Notes: generated from the letters alone by a model not told the origin. Shown: positions 33,823 through 42,697, counted from the first letter of the stretch. The stretch is DNA of 64,000 bases from CAYQIM01 sp964417555 (GCA_964417555.1 CAYQIM010000038.1:62001-126000); one strand, 5' to 3'. Program-made: numbers and translations.

Positions 33823-34459
33823 GTGTTCTGTTGTTTTTGTAGTTCATTCTAATTTGGACTACTACCCCTAAATTTTTATAATTATTAGTGAATGGAATAA
33901 TTTCAGAGTTTAGATCAGAAATTTTTAGATAACGTTTATTTTTAAGAATTAATACTTGGTAAAGCTGCGGAAGAATCAATTTTTTTTCTTTAACGATTAT
34001 AAAATCTCGATTTTCAGCTTCTAATTTGGTATCAATAATCAATAAGGAATCCATTACTAAGTTACTCCATTGCAGCCTTTGATGCTGTTTAATTATCAAC
34101 GCATAACATTCACTGTGAGGACATATATCAGTCACTAAGACGGATGAAAAAGCTTGCTGCTCCCTGTACTTTTTACATTTTAACGCATTTTTCCAAGCTA
34201 TAATAGGGACTTTAATTCCATTTACAAAGGTATTATTTTTTTCTAAAGGATTTATTCCTATAAGTTGATCAACTGTTACTTCGAAATATTTGGCAATAGG
34301 AATTAAAGAAGCCAGCGTAGGGTTAGTTTCTTTATTTAATCGTAAACGATGCAATGTAGATAAAGGAATACCCGTATGCTTATGCAATTGACGCGTATTT
34401 ATTCCTCGCGCTTTGATAAGTTGTTCGAGTGTTTGATTTAATTTTTTCCTAAAAGACAA
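33773..34459 (-). CDS. XRE-family regulator with degenerate S24-like C-terminus
   Basis: Residues 10-65 form a helix-turn-helix (LIKARGINTRQLHKHTGIPLSTLHRL, shown in part). Residues about 85-205 have the LexA/S24 layout (VPIIAW..., ALIIKQ, SLLIIDTKLEAENRDFIIVK, QVLILKNKRYLKISDL), but the catalytic Ser-Met pair is absent, so self-cleavage is unlikely. It resembles phage-repressor-like regulators of Legionella. A perfect 34-bp palindrome lies 68 bases upstream and is the natural operator candidate. It is the first gene of the operon with the YhhQ-like transporter, cupin and double-domain protein. Confidence 0.85.
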   Translation of the reverse strand: MSFRKKLNQTLEQLIKARGINTRQLHKHTGIPLSTLHRLRLNKETNPTLASLIPIAKYFEVTVDQLIGINPLEKNNTFVNGIKVPIIAWKNALKCKKYREQQAFSSVLVTDICPHSECYALIIKQHQRLQWSNLVMDSLLIIDTKLEAENRDFIIVKEKKLILPQLYQVLILKNKRYLKISDLNSEIIPFTNNYKNLGVVVQIRMNYKNNRTHANVKDKKSYNRTKKY

Positions 34460-34526
34460 TCGAAACCCTTCTTTGTAAATAAATTTGTAGTGTAAAGCTA
34501 TACCTTTTGGGTTTTAGCAGCGTAAC

Positions 34527-34560
34527 TTATTATATTAGTATATATATACTAATATAATAA
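34527..34560. promoter_or_regulatory. Perfect 34-bp palindrome, candidate operator
   Basis: Two 17-base arms, made only of A and T except for a G/C pair in each (TTATTATATTAGTATAT and its complement), meet without a spacer. It lies between the divergent XRE regulator (start 34459) and the receiver-domain gene (start 34733). The perfect symmetry suggests a binding site for a dimeric repressor, most simply the XRE protein itself; a cruciform or terminator is less likely. Confidence 0.6.
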
Positions 34561-34732
34561 TTGAAAAAAGTATGACAGTTATTAAAAACTAAATCAAATT
34601 TAACATATGGAAATAAAATATTAAATTTGTAAGAAATTGATTTTTATAGGTTGTTGCATAATGATCCATTTATGGAATATTATAATGTTGAGTGCTACGT
34701 AAGAGATTGGGCTTAATAATGAAGGAGAAAAC

Positions 34733-35143
34733 ATGGAAAAAAAAAATATTTTATTAGTGGAGGATGAACCAATTATTCGACGCGTGCATAGATTATTTTT
34801 AGAAAAAATGGGGTTTCAAGTTGAAATAGCTATAAATGGGATGCAGGCGATAGAAATGTGCAAACATGGTTTCTACCATCTCATTATATTAGATGGGGGG
34901 TTGCCTGATATGACAGGAGTGGAAGTGGGGAAAAAAATTCGAAGTTTGGAAAAAAATAAGCAAACCGTAAGAAAGCCAATCCTATTACTAAGTGCTTATT
35001 CTTCAGGGCTATTAATGCAATGGTGTAAAGAAGCTGAAATAGATAGTTTTGCAATAAAGCCTATCCGTTATAATGATTTATTTTTTTTGTTAGACAGTTA
35101 TTTTAATAATGGGACATTTAAGTTTAACGATAAAGTGGCATGA
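34733..35143 (+). CDS. Stand-alone response regulator receiver protein
   Basis: A 136-aa CheY-like protein consisting of a receiver domain alone. The acidic pocket is Glu10-Asp11-Glu12, the phospho-acceptor Asp54 (LDGGLPD), Ser87 and Lys109 (AIKP), so phosphotransfer should work. There is no output domain and no histidine kinase nearby. Such orphan receivers often pair with hybrid kinases elsewhere. AAGGAGAA precedes the ATG. A terminator-like hairpin follows after about 350 bases, which leaves a long untranslated or unannotated tail. Confidence 0.9.
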   Translation: MEKKNILLVEDEPIIRRVHRLFLEKMGFQVEIAINGMQAIEMCKHGFYHLIILDGGLPDMTGVEVGKKIRSLEKNKQTVRKPILLLSAYSSGLLMQWCKEAEIDSFAIKPIRYNDLFFLLDSYFNNGTFKFNDKVA

Positions 35144-35494
35144 TAGATTGCACCCTGTCCATTATAAATATACAAATTCATTTAAGATAAGCTAATGAGA
35201 ATATTTTTGCTTACACAATGGAAAAAGCAAAGTTTCTGCATTGTTATTCAAAGGAGAAAGCTATAAATTTTCAACCAAATATTACAACAACTATATACGT
35301 GCTTTGTACATGAAGATAAAATCTTTGGAATTTAATTTAAAGCCACCATGATCACATGGTTGATGAAATAAAATTTAAAAATTGAACTATAAGACATTTG
35401 GCCTCTATCTCTGTAATAATAATTTAATCGCTGATGAATTTAGTAAGATACAGTGAGTAAATGAATATCTACATAGAAAAAGAAAACAAAATAT

Positions 35495-35540
35495 AAAATC
35501 CCTGAAAGTTAAGTTACCTTAAATCAGGGATTTTCTTTTA
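35495..35540 (+). terminator. Rho-independent terminator
   Basis: AAAATCCCTGA (35495-35505) pairs perfectly with TCAGGGATTTT (35524-35534) around an 18-base loop, followed by CTTTTA. The stem is symmetric (A-tract and T-tract), so it could work both ways, ending the receiver-gene side transcript and the small minus-strand ORF. Confidence 0.7.
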
Positions 35541-35617
35541 ATTTTTGGTAAGCGGATTTTTTTATATATCTTATATCAAGTTTAAATTACTTTTTATTTA
35601 ATATTAAAATTAAATTA

Positions 35618-35770
35618 TTAACTAAAATTAGCAAAATTTGCTGTAAATTTTAGAGGAGGCTCTTTTTTCTCCTTTTTTTCAGAAGTTGGCTCATGATTAA
35701 TTACGCAGGCTAATATCCAGGCTACGCCGAGCTCAAGTCCTGCCAAACCAACCCCGATTAAAACACCATC
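35618..35770 (-). CDS. Possible 50-aa single-helix membrane peptide
   Basis: An ORF from ATG at 35770 to TAA at 35618. Residues 2-26 are hydrophobic (FLIGVGLAGLELGVAWILAC) and the rest is a Lys/Glu/Pro-rich tail ending in KFTANFANFS. The hydrophobic part has higher GC and codon use more like a gene than the flanks. There is a G-rich GGGGGAT but it lies 18 bases before the ATG, too far for a normal ribosome binding site, so the start is uncertain. It could be a small toxin-like, bacteriocin-like or regulatory membrane peptide; nothing shows which. Confidence 0.35.
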   Translation of the reverse strand, partial: DGVLIGVGLAGLELGVAWILACVINHEPTSEKKEKKEPPLKFTANFANFS

Positions 35771-36145
35771 TATTATCATAGTTTCATCCCCCATTAAATT
35801 GTTGAAATTTCTTTTAAGCTCTAGTAATACAGACTTTCTTTTCTAATCTTTTGAATTGAAAAGATTTAAAAGCATGATTTACTAGAAAAAAGAAGAAAGC
35901 TTTTATAGAAGAAAGCTTTTATTGCCAATTCTTTATTATTTAACACTTATTAATAGTGGCTCTTTACGATAAAAAGGGGTAGTGGGGTGAGAGGAAAGGG
36001 TTGTAAGAATTTGGATAGGAGAGATGCAATTAAAAGTCTATAACTTACCTGTTGTTAACTCAGTGGTTTTGGTTAATCGTGATAGGGGGTTTTAAAGGGG
36101 GTCATATCTCTATTTCGTGTCTGCTTTGTTTAGTATAGGGCAATA

Positions 36146-37363
36146 TTATAAAGCAGCTTTAAAGCCAAAACCGATAAAAAGAAGACCAATACTAACGAGT
36201 GAAAATAATAAAGGTTTACCCCCTTTTACCATAAATCCTTGGGCTAATTGGGCTAATGGTTTTTTGCTATAACGCCCGCGCCAAACCATTAAAGAAGGCA
36301 ATACAATAAAGAGGATAGCGCAGTAAATTCCAGCATAACTTAATGCTCCAATAAAGGCTCCTGGGTAGAATAATACAACAGTCAAAGGAGGTAACAAAGT
36401 AGCAGTATAAACGAGAATATTTGCTTTTCCTCGTTTTTCTGTACGGAAACCATCTGTTATAAAATCGGATAGACTTAGCATGCTAGCGAGGAAAGAGGTG
36501 GCAAGACAAATAGAGGTGAAAATTCGTGCTAGTAATGAAATGAAAGAATTATTAAGAACGCGGCTTAATTGTAGGACAAATTCACTTGTGGAATGTTTTG
36601 AATGTAACATAGCAATAAGTCCATGTTCTCCTTGTCGTGGGAGAATGCCCATAATGGCGAGGTCCCAAAACAAATAACAAACCAACGGAATTAAACTTCC
36701 AATTAAGATAACTTTTCGTAATTTAAGCACATCACCATGAAAATAAGTTCGGAGGCTAGGAATAATATTAGCAAACGTGAAAGAAGTGAGCATTACGGTG
36801 GAGCCACTCGTTAAATAGAGTAGGTTTCCTTCCTTAAGTTTTGTCACCGAAGTAAATGGGATAAGAAATATAATCAACAATATATAAATACTAAACTTGC
36901 TAAGCATCAATCCTCGATTTACAAAATCTACGTAGTGAATACCTCGATAGACTACATAACTTAATATGCCCGAAAATAATAGAATAGCGATCCAGCTTGG
37001 AATTTTCAGTCCTAAACTATTTAATAATCCTGTCAGAAAATCACCGCCGCCTGCCATATAAGCGGCAAGGACAGAATAAAACAATAATAAATAGCTTATC
37101 CAGGCAATTGTTTCGCCCCATCGTCCTAATAAAATTCTCGACATGGATATAATGTTGGTATTGGCGGGTAACCACAAGTTGACTTCAAGCACTAAAAAAG
37201 CACTTGCAGTCATAATAAACCAACAAAAAAACATTAATATTAGGGAGTTGGTAAAACCTGTTTCTGAGATTGCAATAGGAAGTGCTAGCATCCCGCCACC
37301 TATGGCTGTTCCCACAATGAGTAGAATACCACCAATAAACTTTGAATCAATTTTATTAGACAT
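36146..37363 (-). CDS. Aromatic amino-acid permease (TyrP/Mtr-like)
   Basis: A 405-aa, 11-helix inner-membrane transporter of the hydroxy/aromatic amino-acid permease family. Typical parts: GGILLIVGTAIGGGMLALP in helix 1, a Gly-rich segment (AAYMAGGGDFL), SFTFANIIPSLRTYFHGD, VCYLFWDLAIMGILP, and a late SDFITDGF. It would import tyrosine or tryptophan with protons. Amino-acid import is expected for a host-dependent cell. The gene stands alone, with long flanking gaps. Confidence 0.9.
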   Translation of the reverse strand: MSNKIDSKFIGGILLIVGTAIGGGMLALPIAISETGFTNSLILMFFCWFIMTASAFLVLEVNLWLPANTNIISMSRILLGRWGETIAWISYLLLFYSVLAAYMAGGGDFLTGLLNSLGLKIPSWIAILLFSGILSYVVYRGIHYVDFVNRGLMLSKFSIYILLIIFLIPFTSVTKLKEGNLLYLTSGSTVMLTSFTFANIIPSLRTYFHGDVLKLRKVILIGSLIPLVCYLFWDLAIMGILPRQGEHGLIAMLHSKHSTSEFVLQLSRVLNNSFISLLARIFTSICLATSFLASMLSLSDFITDGFRTEKRGKANILVYTATLLPPLTVVLFYPGAFIGALSYAGIYCAILFIVLPSLMVWRGRYSKKPLAQLAQGFMVKGGKPLLFSLVSIGLLFIGFGFKAAL

Positions 37364-37620
37364 ATCAAAGTAAAAATAAATTAGACTGTATGATTTAAAT
37401 CAAAATAAGTTTACCGTACAACAAAGGCTTTTATGACACAAGCTAAATCTACCCATTGCCCTCCGCCGTATTTATATGGGTGCTATTAACCCTTGAATTT
37501 CTGATAATTAGTAAAACAGCAGATAATGTAAGCTTTATAACTACAAAAATGGCTGAGGGTGCTGAGATAAGAGCCAGACTTATACTTTGTCCCTTAACTT
37601 ATTAGTGGTAATATAAAGAT

Positions 37621-38013
37621 ATGGAAAAAATGATTGTTTCTTTATATGATCCGGCGCAAAAAAAAGGTGGACTTAATTTGACCGCGGCGGCTAATCTCCA
37701 TGTAAAAAAAATGCTTGCTAAGCAATCGCATAAAAAAGGTTTTCGTCTTAGTGTAAAGCGATCGGGTTGTTCCGGTTTTTCTTATGTTGTAGATTATATT
37801 GAAACACTAGATGCTAATGATTTACAATTTCCTATAGATGAGGATTTAACCATTTTGGTTGATCCCGCAAGTTTTCCCTATCTGAAAGGGATTTGTATTG
37901 ATTATGTACAAAACGGGCTTAATGGATCTTTAAAATTCATTAATCCAAATCAGACGGCCGCCTGTGGATGTGGTGAAAGTTTTAGTGTAGATAAAGGAAA
38001 AATAGAGGATTAA
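37621..38013 (+). CDS. Iron-sulfur cluster A-type carrier (IscA/ErpA/SufA family)
   Basis: A 130-aa protein that receives and delivers Fe-S clusters. The three conserved Cys are Cys50 (RSGCSGF), Cys115 and Cys117 (AACGCGESF), with the canonical 64-residue and one-residue spacings. An N-terminal extension of about 18 residues precedes LTAAA. It cannot be assigned to IscA, SufA or ErpA from the sequence alone; no isc or suf genes are here. It leads a block with an HPr gene 12 bases later and a decayed DUF1460 gene. Confidence 0.9.
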   Translation: MEKMIVSLYDPAQKKGGLNLTAAANLHVKKMLAKQSHKKGFRLSVKRSGCSGFSYVVDYIETLDANDLQFPIDEDLTILVDPASFPYLKGICIDYVQNGLNGSLKFINPNQTAACGCGESFSVDKGKIED

Positions 38014-38025
38014 TTTCCTCACTGT

Positions 38026-38295
38026 ATGTTAAAAAAAATTTTTAAAATTAATAACAAATTAGGATTGCATGCCCGTGCCTCCATGAAATGGGTAAAGATC
38101 GCAAGATGCTTCATGAGTGAAATTACGTTAAAATGCAATGGTAAACAAGTGGATGGTAAGAGCATTTTAGAGGTCATGGGCTTAACTGCTAGACAGGGGA
38201 GTCCGGTGGAAGTTACTATTAAAGGCGAAGATGAAGCAGCAGCCTTAACAGTTCTTGAAAAGCTTGTTACTGATCGGTTTGGAGAAGAGGGATGA
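38026..38295 (+). CDS. HPr-family phosphocarrier protein
   Basis: An 89-aa HPr: His15 in LGLHARAS is the phospho-acceptor and Ser46 (GKSILEVMGL) is in the regulatory position. The sequence is closer to the NPr/regulatory HPr kind found in bacteria with an incomplete PTS, where it controls rather than feeds sugar uptake. No EI, EIIA or HPr kinase gene is in the window, so its partners are unknown. It follows the A-type carrier after 12 bases. Confidence 0.92.
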   Translation: MLKKIFKINNKLGLHARASMKWVKIARCFMSEITLKCNGKQVDGKSILEVMGLTARQGSPVEVTIKGEDEAAALTVLEKLVTDRFGEEG

Positions 38296-38298
38296 TAG

Positions 38299-39259
38299 GT
38301 GCCATATCGGTATTTAATTTTTCTTTGCCTATTTTTTGTTTCTTTAGATAGTTTTGCTAGTTTTCAATTTAGCGATCAAGCAGCTGTTCAACTGATTACC
38401 TCAAACCAAGAAAATTCTCTACAGCGGCGAATTGAATTAGTCAGCGCTGCTTTATTAGGTGCTTCTTATCAAGCAGGTGCTTTAGGTGAAGGGTTGAGTG
38501 GAGAATATGATCGAAATCCGTTGTATCGGTTTGATCGTTTTGACTGTGAAACCTATGTTGATACAGTAGTGGCTTTAGCACTAGCTACTAATTTTCTTGA
38601 TTTTAAAAAAAAACTTAATCAAATTCGCTATAAGCATGCGCACATTGATTTTTTCCAGCGCAATCACTTTCCTAGTGCAGATTGGATTCCAAACAGTAAA
38701 AAAAATGGTACTATTCAGGAACTGACCTATCGTATTGCCGGCCAAAAACGAGAATTGCTACCTCTTTAATACGTCGTCGAAATTGGTATCATCATTTAAT
38801 AACTATTGATAGAATCCAAATCCCCTATCTATCACCATTAGAAAAAAAATTTATCTTGATGAGTTAAAAAAGCAAGGAGAAAAACTGTTTGACAGTGAAA
38901 AGGTAAGTATTACTTATATTCCTTTACCGAAAGTATTATAAAACATACAACTAAGAAAAAGAATCCCTACGGCTAGTTTGATTTTTTTAGTAGGGCAAGA
39001 TGATTATTTAACCTCTCGCATCGGTACTCAAATGAATGTGTTACATATGGGTTTTGCTATTTGGGATAATGGCCAGCTTTATTTGCGTATGGCTTCCTCT
39101 CGGGCAGAGCGTGTACTTGATGTCCGTCTACAAGATTACTTAAAAACCTATCTTGCATTAGGTACTTTAAGAGGAATTAGCGTGTGGGCTATTAAGGAAA
39201 TTCCTACATCGCTTAATCCTGGCACAATTAAAGAGAGACTTTCTAGTGTAAGTAATTAA
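38299..39259 (+). pseudogene. DUF1460 (amidase-like) exported protein, decayed
   Basis: A GTG at 38299 opens a signal peptide and the family's DRFDCETYVDTVVALA block (catalytic Cys). The frame stops at 38769, but the adjoining frame carries on (NWYHHLITIDRIQIPYLS), shifts again at an A8 run near 38845, meets TAA at 38939-38941, and the same frame continues with NVLHMGFAIWDNGQLYLRMASS, which contains the family's active-site His, to 39259. That makes at least two frameshifts and one nonsense codon. The family is thought to cleave muropeptide or related amides. Loss may reflect relaxed need for cell-wall processing. Confidence 0.8.
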
Positions 39260-39279
39260 TAGTGCGGAAAGCACAGATG

Positions 39280-40641
39280 TTAAGAGGTTAAACCTGCTAT
39301 CATCATATTTTCTAAAAGAATTGAACCTGTCAATATCGGGTTACGGAAATCAATATCATTTCCTATCTCTACGATATTTTGATACATATCATGCAGGTTG
39401 TCGGCAATGGTAATTTCTTCTACAGGATATTGTACTTGTCCACCCTCGATCCAGAAACCGACGGCACCTCTTGAATAATCGCCAGTTACTAAATTAATAC
39501 CTTGACCTAACAGTTCAGTAACGAGTAATCCTTTATCCATACGTTTAATCAGATCGTCTAAACTAGATTGACTGGTTTCAACAAGGATATTATGTGCGCC
39601 ACCTGCATTACCTGTTGTTTGCAAACCCAGTTTGCGTGCCGAATAGCTACTCAGTAAATAACCTTGTAAAATACCATCAGAAACTAAAGTTCTATTTTGA
39701 GTGGCGACACCTTCGTCGTCAAAAGGAGCACTGCCTAAACCTTTAAGGAGGTGAGGCCGTTCATAAATAGTCATTATCTTAGAAAATACGGATTTGCCTA
39801 GATGATTTACTAAAAAAGAGGCTTTCCGATAAAGATTTCCTCCAGAGATGGCGGATAAAAAACTTCTAATTAAACTACTGGCAATTTCTGCATGAAAAAT
39901 AACAGGTACTTGACAGGTGGGTACACGCCGGGCGTTGAGTCGTTTTAATGTATTTTCTGCCGCGTGTTTACCGAGTTTTTCTGCGGGTTCCAACTGATTG
40001 GGATCACAGCTTACGGTATAACTACCATCACGCTGCATCCCCGTATTGTCTTTTGCAACAAGATTACATGAGAGACTATGTCGTGAGCTGGGGTAACCGC
40101 CACAAAAACCGTGACTATTGGCATAAAGATAGAGACCTTGATGAGTTGACAGGGTAGCTCCTTCAGAAAGTGTAATTCGTTTGTCTGCAGCTAATGCGCT
40201 TATTTCACAGTCTTTTCCTAATTCAATGGCGTTTTGAGGATCTATTGACCAAGGATGGTAAAGATCTAAATTGGGTTGAGACTTTGCTAGGAAATTCGGT
40301 TCGGCAAGGCCCGAAAAGGGGTCTTCAGTGGTAAAACGTGCAATATGGCAAGCGGCATCTACTGCATTTTTTATGGCTTGTAAGCTAAAGTCAGCGCTTG
40401 ATGCAGAACCTTTCCTTTGACCAAAATAAACATTAATTCCTAGCGACTTATTACGATTATGTTCTATTGTCTCTACTTCTTTCATGCGTACAGTGACAGA
40501 AAATCCAATATCATGGCTTATGTTTGCCTCAACCTGGGTGGCGCCCTTCTTTTTGGCCATTTCTAAAATTTCGCTTAGCAAGGTTTTGTAAACGGTTTGT
40601 TTATTTAGAAAATCAATAGAATGGTCTATTTTATTTGGCAT
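39280..40641 (-). CDS. pmbA: TldE/PmbA metalloprotease-family protein
   Basis: A 453-aa subunit of the TldD/TldE protease, which trims modified peptides such as microcin B17 and degrades CcdA in E. coli. Visible family parts: EIAS.L..SFLSAISG, PFDDEGVAT, GILQGYLLSSYSARKLGL with TTGNAGG, and LLVTELLGQGINLVTGDYSRGAVGFWIEGG (shown in part), ending in NPILTGSILLENMMIAGL. PmbA carries no metal ligand of its own; TldD supplies them and is not in the window. Convergent with the DUF1460 pseudogene. Confidence 0.94.
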   Translation of the reverse strand: MPNKIDHSIDFLNKQTVYKTLLSEILEMAKKKGATQVEANISHDIGFSVTVRMKEVETIEHNRNKSLGINVYFGQRKGSASSADFSLQAIKNAVDAACHIARFTTEDPFSGLAEPNFLAKSQPNLDLYHPWSIDPQNAIELGKDCEISALAADKRITLSEGATLSTHQGLYLYANSHGFCGGYPSSRHSLSCNLVAKDNTGMQRDGSYTVSCDPNQLEPAEKLGKHAAENTLKRLNARRVPTCQVPVIFHAEIASSLIRSFLSAISGGNLYRKASFLVNHLGKSVFSKIMTIYERPHLLKGLGSAPFDDEGVATQNRTLVSDGILQGYLLSSYSARKLGLQTTGNAGGAHNILVETSQSSLDDLIKRMDKGLLVTELLGQGINLVTGDYSRGAVGFWIEGGQVQYPVEEITIADNLHDMYQNIVEIGNDIDFRNPILTGSILLENMMIAGLTS

Positions 40642-40772
40642 GAATTGCGGTTCTCTCTTTAAATAGTAGGTGGAGAAGTATAGCGAGCTGGTTTAAATTT
40701 CGCTACACTATACTGCCCATCATCTCATATCATCAAAAGAAGAGGCATGTGCTGCCTACTAGGTTAACAGAT

Positions 40773-41198
40773 ATGCAACAGTTTATTGAGTTCAGTTTAC
40801 GGCACTGGGAGCTTTGCTTAGCTTTTCTATTAATTTTAGGGTTGCTGCTAACTTTTGAATTACATATCAAAATAACGGGGGCTGCGTCAGTATCGGCGCA
40901 ACAAGCCATCTTTTTGATAAATCGGGAAAATGCCATTTTGTTAGATGTGCGCGACGCTAATAGTTATACAAAAGAGCATATTTTGGACTCCATTAATATT
41001 CCTCTTTCTGAGTTAGCGCAAAAGATTAAACAACTCGAATCCTATCGTGAAAGGCCAATTATTATTAACTATAGTCAAGGGCAGGCGCATTACCGTGTTG
41101 CAAAACTTTTAAAAAATGCAGGATTCTCTAAATTATATCATCTGAAAGGTGGAATGATGGGCTGGAAAAATGCGATGTTACCTTTAGTTAGAAAGTAG
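40773..41198 (+). CDS. Membrane-anchored rhodanese-like protein lacking the catalytic Cys
   Basis: A 141-aa YibN-type protein: one N-terminal transmembrane helix (LCLAFLLILGLLLTF) followed by a rhodanese domain (ILLDVRDANSYTKEHILDSINIPLSEL; GFSKLYHLKGGMMGWK). The active-site loop reads NYSQGQAHYRV, with Ser near residue 101 where the persulfide-forming Cys belongs, so sulfur transfer is unlikely. The start is placed at the ATG at 40773; an upstream in-frame GTG would add eight residues. It precedes grxC and secB, as in many gammaproteobacteria, so this block is inherited. Confidence 0.88.
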   Translation: MQQFIEFSLRHWELCLAFLLILGLLLTFELHIKITGAASVSAQQAIFLINRENAILLDVRDANSYTKEHILDSINIPLSELAQKIKQLESYRERPIIINYSQGQAHYRVAKLLKNAGFSKLYHLKGGMMGWKNAMLPLVRK

Positions 41199-41223
41199 AT
41201 TTTGTCAAAATAGAGAGAGGTTT

Positions 41224-41490
41224 ATGCCAAAAATTGTTATATATACGACCAGCGTGTGTCCTTATTGTGTAAACGCAAAAAATTTACTGAATCAGAAAGG
41301 TTTAAAATATACAGAGATAGCGATTGATAAAGATACAACTAAACGAGATGAAATGATTAAATTAAGTGGTCGACGTACAGTGCCACAAATATTTATTAAT
41401 GATAAACCGATTGGTGGATTTGATGATTTATCAAAATTAAATTCCTCCGGTCAACTCGATGATTTATTAAAAAACGAGAATCCTTCATGA
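41224..41490 (+). CDS. grxC: Glutaredoxin 3
   Basis: An 88-aa glutathione-dependent disulfide reductase with the CPYC site (Cys12, Cys15), the RTVPQIFIN cis-proline loop and the GGFDDL glutathione-binding segment. GAGAGAGG lies upstream. Its last bases overlap the secB start (ATGA), giving the order rhodanese-grxC-secB seen in enterobacteria and Legionella. Confidence 0.95.
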   Translation: MPKIVIYTTSVCPYCVNAKNLLNQKGLKYTEIAIDKDTTKRDEMIKLSGRRTVPQIFINDKPIGGFDDLSKLNSSGQLDDLLKNENPS

Positions 41491-41999
41491 CAAATAATCA
41501 AACAGCTTCTTCCTCTCAACTTCCTGAGTTTGTTATTCAACGCGTGTATGTAAAAGATTTATCTTTGGAATGTCCGCAGTCACCGCAAGCTTTTCAGGAA
41601 GAATGGCAGCCTGAACTAAATCTACAATTTACTATGAATACCAGTAATGTCGCTGAAAATATTTATGAGCTAGTCTTGCAAGTTACAGTGACAGCAACTT
41701 CGAGGGAAAAAACATTATTTTTGGTAGAAATAAAACAAGCTGGACTTTTTACACTAAAAGGTTTTACCGAGGAGCAAACTCAGCAGGTGCTTAGTATTAC
41801 CTGCCCTACAATTTTATTTCCTTATGCGCGTGAAGCAGTTTCTGATCTTGTAGGGCGGGCAGGATTTCCTCCGCTTTACCTAGCACCGGTTAATTTTGAG
41901 GCGTTGTATGCACAACAAATGCAGAAGCAAGCTGAAGAGGATGGCGGTACAAAAGGTGGTGCAAAGGCAAATTCGCAAAATTCTATTATTACACATTAG
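41487..41999 (+). CDS. secB: Protein-export chaperone SecB
   Basis: Cytoplasmic tetrameric chaperone that keeps preproteins unfolded and hands them to SecA. In 170 aa it shows the family core FVIQRVYVKDLSLECPQSPQAF, the VTATSREKTLFLVEIKQAGLF region, and LFPYAREAVSDLVGRAGFPPLYLAPVNFEALY (all shown in part). An N-terminal Ser/Gln-rich extension of 10 residues and a Gly/Asn-rich tail are extra. It overlaps grxC by four bases and coaE follows after 8 bases. Confidence 0.95.
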   Translation: MTNNQTASSSQLPEFVIQRVYVKDLSLECPQSPQAFQEEWQPELNLQFTMNTSNVAENIYELVLQVTVTATSREKTLFLVEIKQAGLFTLKGFTEEQTQQVLSITCPTILFPYAREAVSDLVGRAGFPPLYLAPVNFEALYAQQMQKQAEEDGGTKGGAKANSQNSIITH

Positions 42000-42007
42000 C
42001 AATAAAA

Positions 42008-42697
42008 GTGTTTGTAGTTGCGTTAACGGGGGGTATCGCCACTGGTAAGTCGACCGTGGCGCGCTATTTTTCTGAGTTAGGTGTAAGCGTTATCGATGCC
42101 GATCAGATTGCAAGAAAACTTATCATTGTACCTGAAACATTGCAGCAGCTTGTTGATTATTTTGGACAATCTATCTTAACTAAAGGTAAACAATTAGATC
42201 GTGGCCAATTGCGAGAGCTCATTTTTTTTAACCCGGAAGCGCGGGATTGGCTAGAGAAAAAGCTGCATCCCTTAATTTACAAAGAAATTCAATCTTCTGT
42301 TCATATTGTCCAATCAGCTTATTGTCTCCTCGTTATTCCACTTTTATTGGAGGAAAGGACAACTATTCTCCGTAAAGAAATTCCAAGCTCAAACAAAAAA
42401 ACCTACTTCGAATTAAATAGAATTTTAGTGGTTACAACTTCGAAAAAATTACAAATTCAGCGTGCGAAAGAGCGCGATCATTTAGAAGACAATCAGATCC
42501 AAGCTATTTTATCCGTACAGATTCCCCCTAGTGAAAGCGTAAATAAAGCGGATGATATTATTTATAATGAAACGAGTTTAACTGATTTGCGTCAATCTGT
42601 TGCACGCTTCCACGCCATGTACTTGGCTTTCTCCCATGCTAAAAATATTGTTCTTGAACAATCTGCATTTCTTCGTTATTATCTCACCCTCAAATAG
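42008..42697 (+). CDS. coaE: Dephospho-CoA kinase
   Basis: Last step of coenzyme A synthesis. The 229-aa product has the P-loop LTGGIATGKSTVA (7-19), VIDADQIARKL, LDRGQLRELIF, the lid/substrate segment HPLIYKEI, and a late DH motif (RDHLEDNQIQAIL). It is about 20-25 residues longer than typical because of a C-terminal helix. It starts with GTG and lacks a clear ribosome binding site, which suggests coupling to secB translation. Confidence 0.92.
   Translation: MFVVALTGGIATGKSTVARYFSELGVSVIDADQIARKLIIVPETLQQLVDYFGQSILTKGKQLDRGQLRELIFFNPEARDWLEKKLHPLIYKEIQSSVHIVQSAYCLLVIPLLLEERTTILRKEIPSSNKKTYFELNRILVVTTSKKLQIQRAKERDHLEDNQIQAILSVQIPPSESVNKADDIIYNETSLTDLRQSVARFHAMYLAFSHAKNIVLEQSAFLRYYLTLK

Larger units (their letters stand above)
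35144..36145. other. 1-kb intergenic region with a terminator and a possible small ORF
   Basis: AT-rich sequence between the receiver gene and the amino-acid permease. Two items stand out: an intrinsic terminator at 35495-35540 and a 50-codon minus-strand ORF at 35618-35770 with markedly higher GC. The part from 35144 to 35490 shows no convincing frame and may be a transcribed 3' region or hold a small RNA. Around 35980 and 36085 there are G-runs on the plus strand without an assigned role. Confidence 0.4.

Noticed and set aside
38978..39259. Independent 93-aa protein starting with TTG
   Set aside because: It matches the C-terminal half of DUF1460 and continues upstream in frame past a stop, so it is part of the pseudogene.
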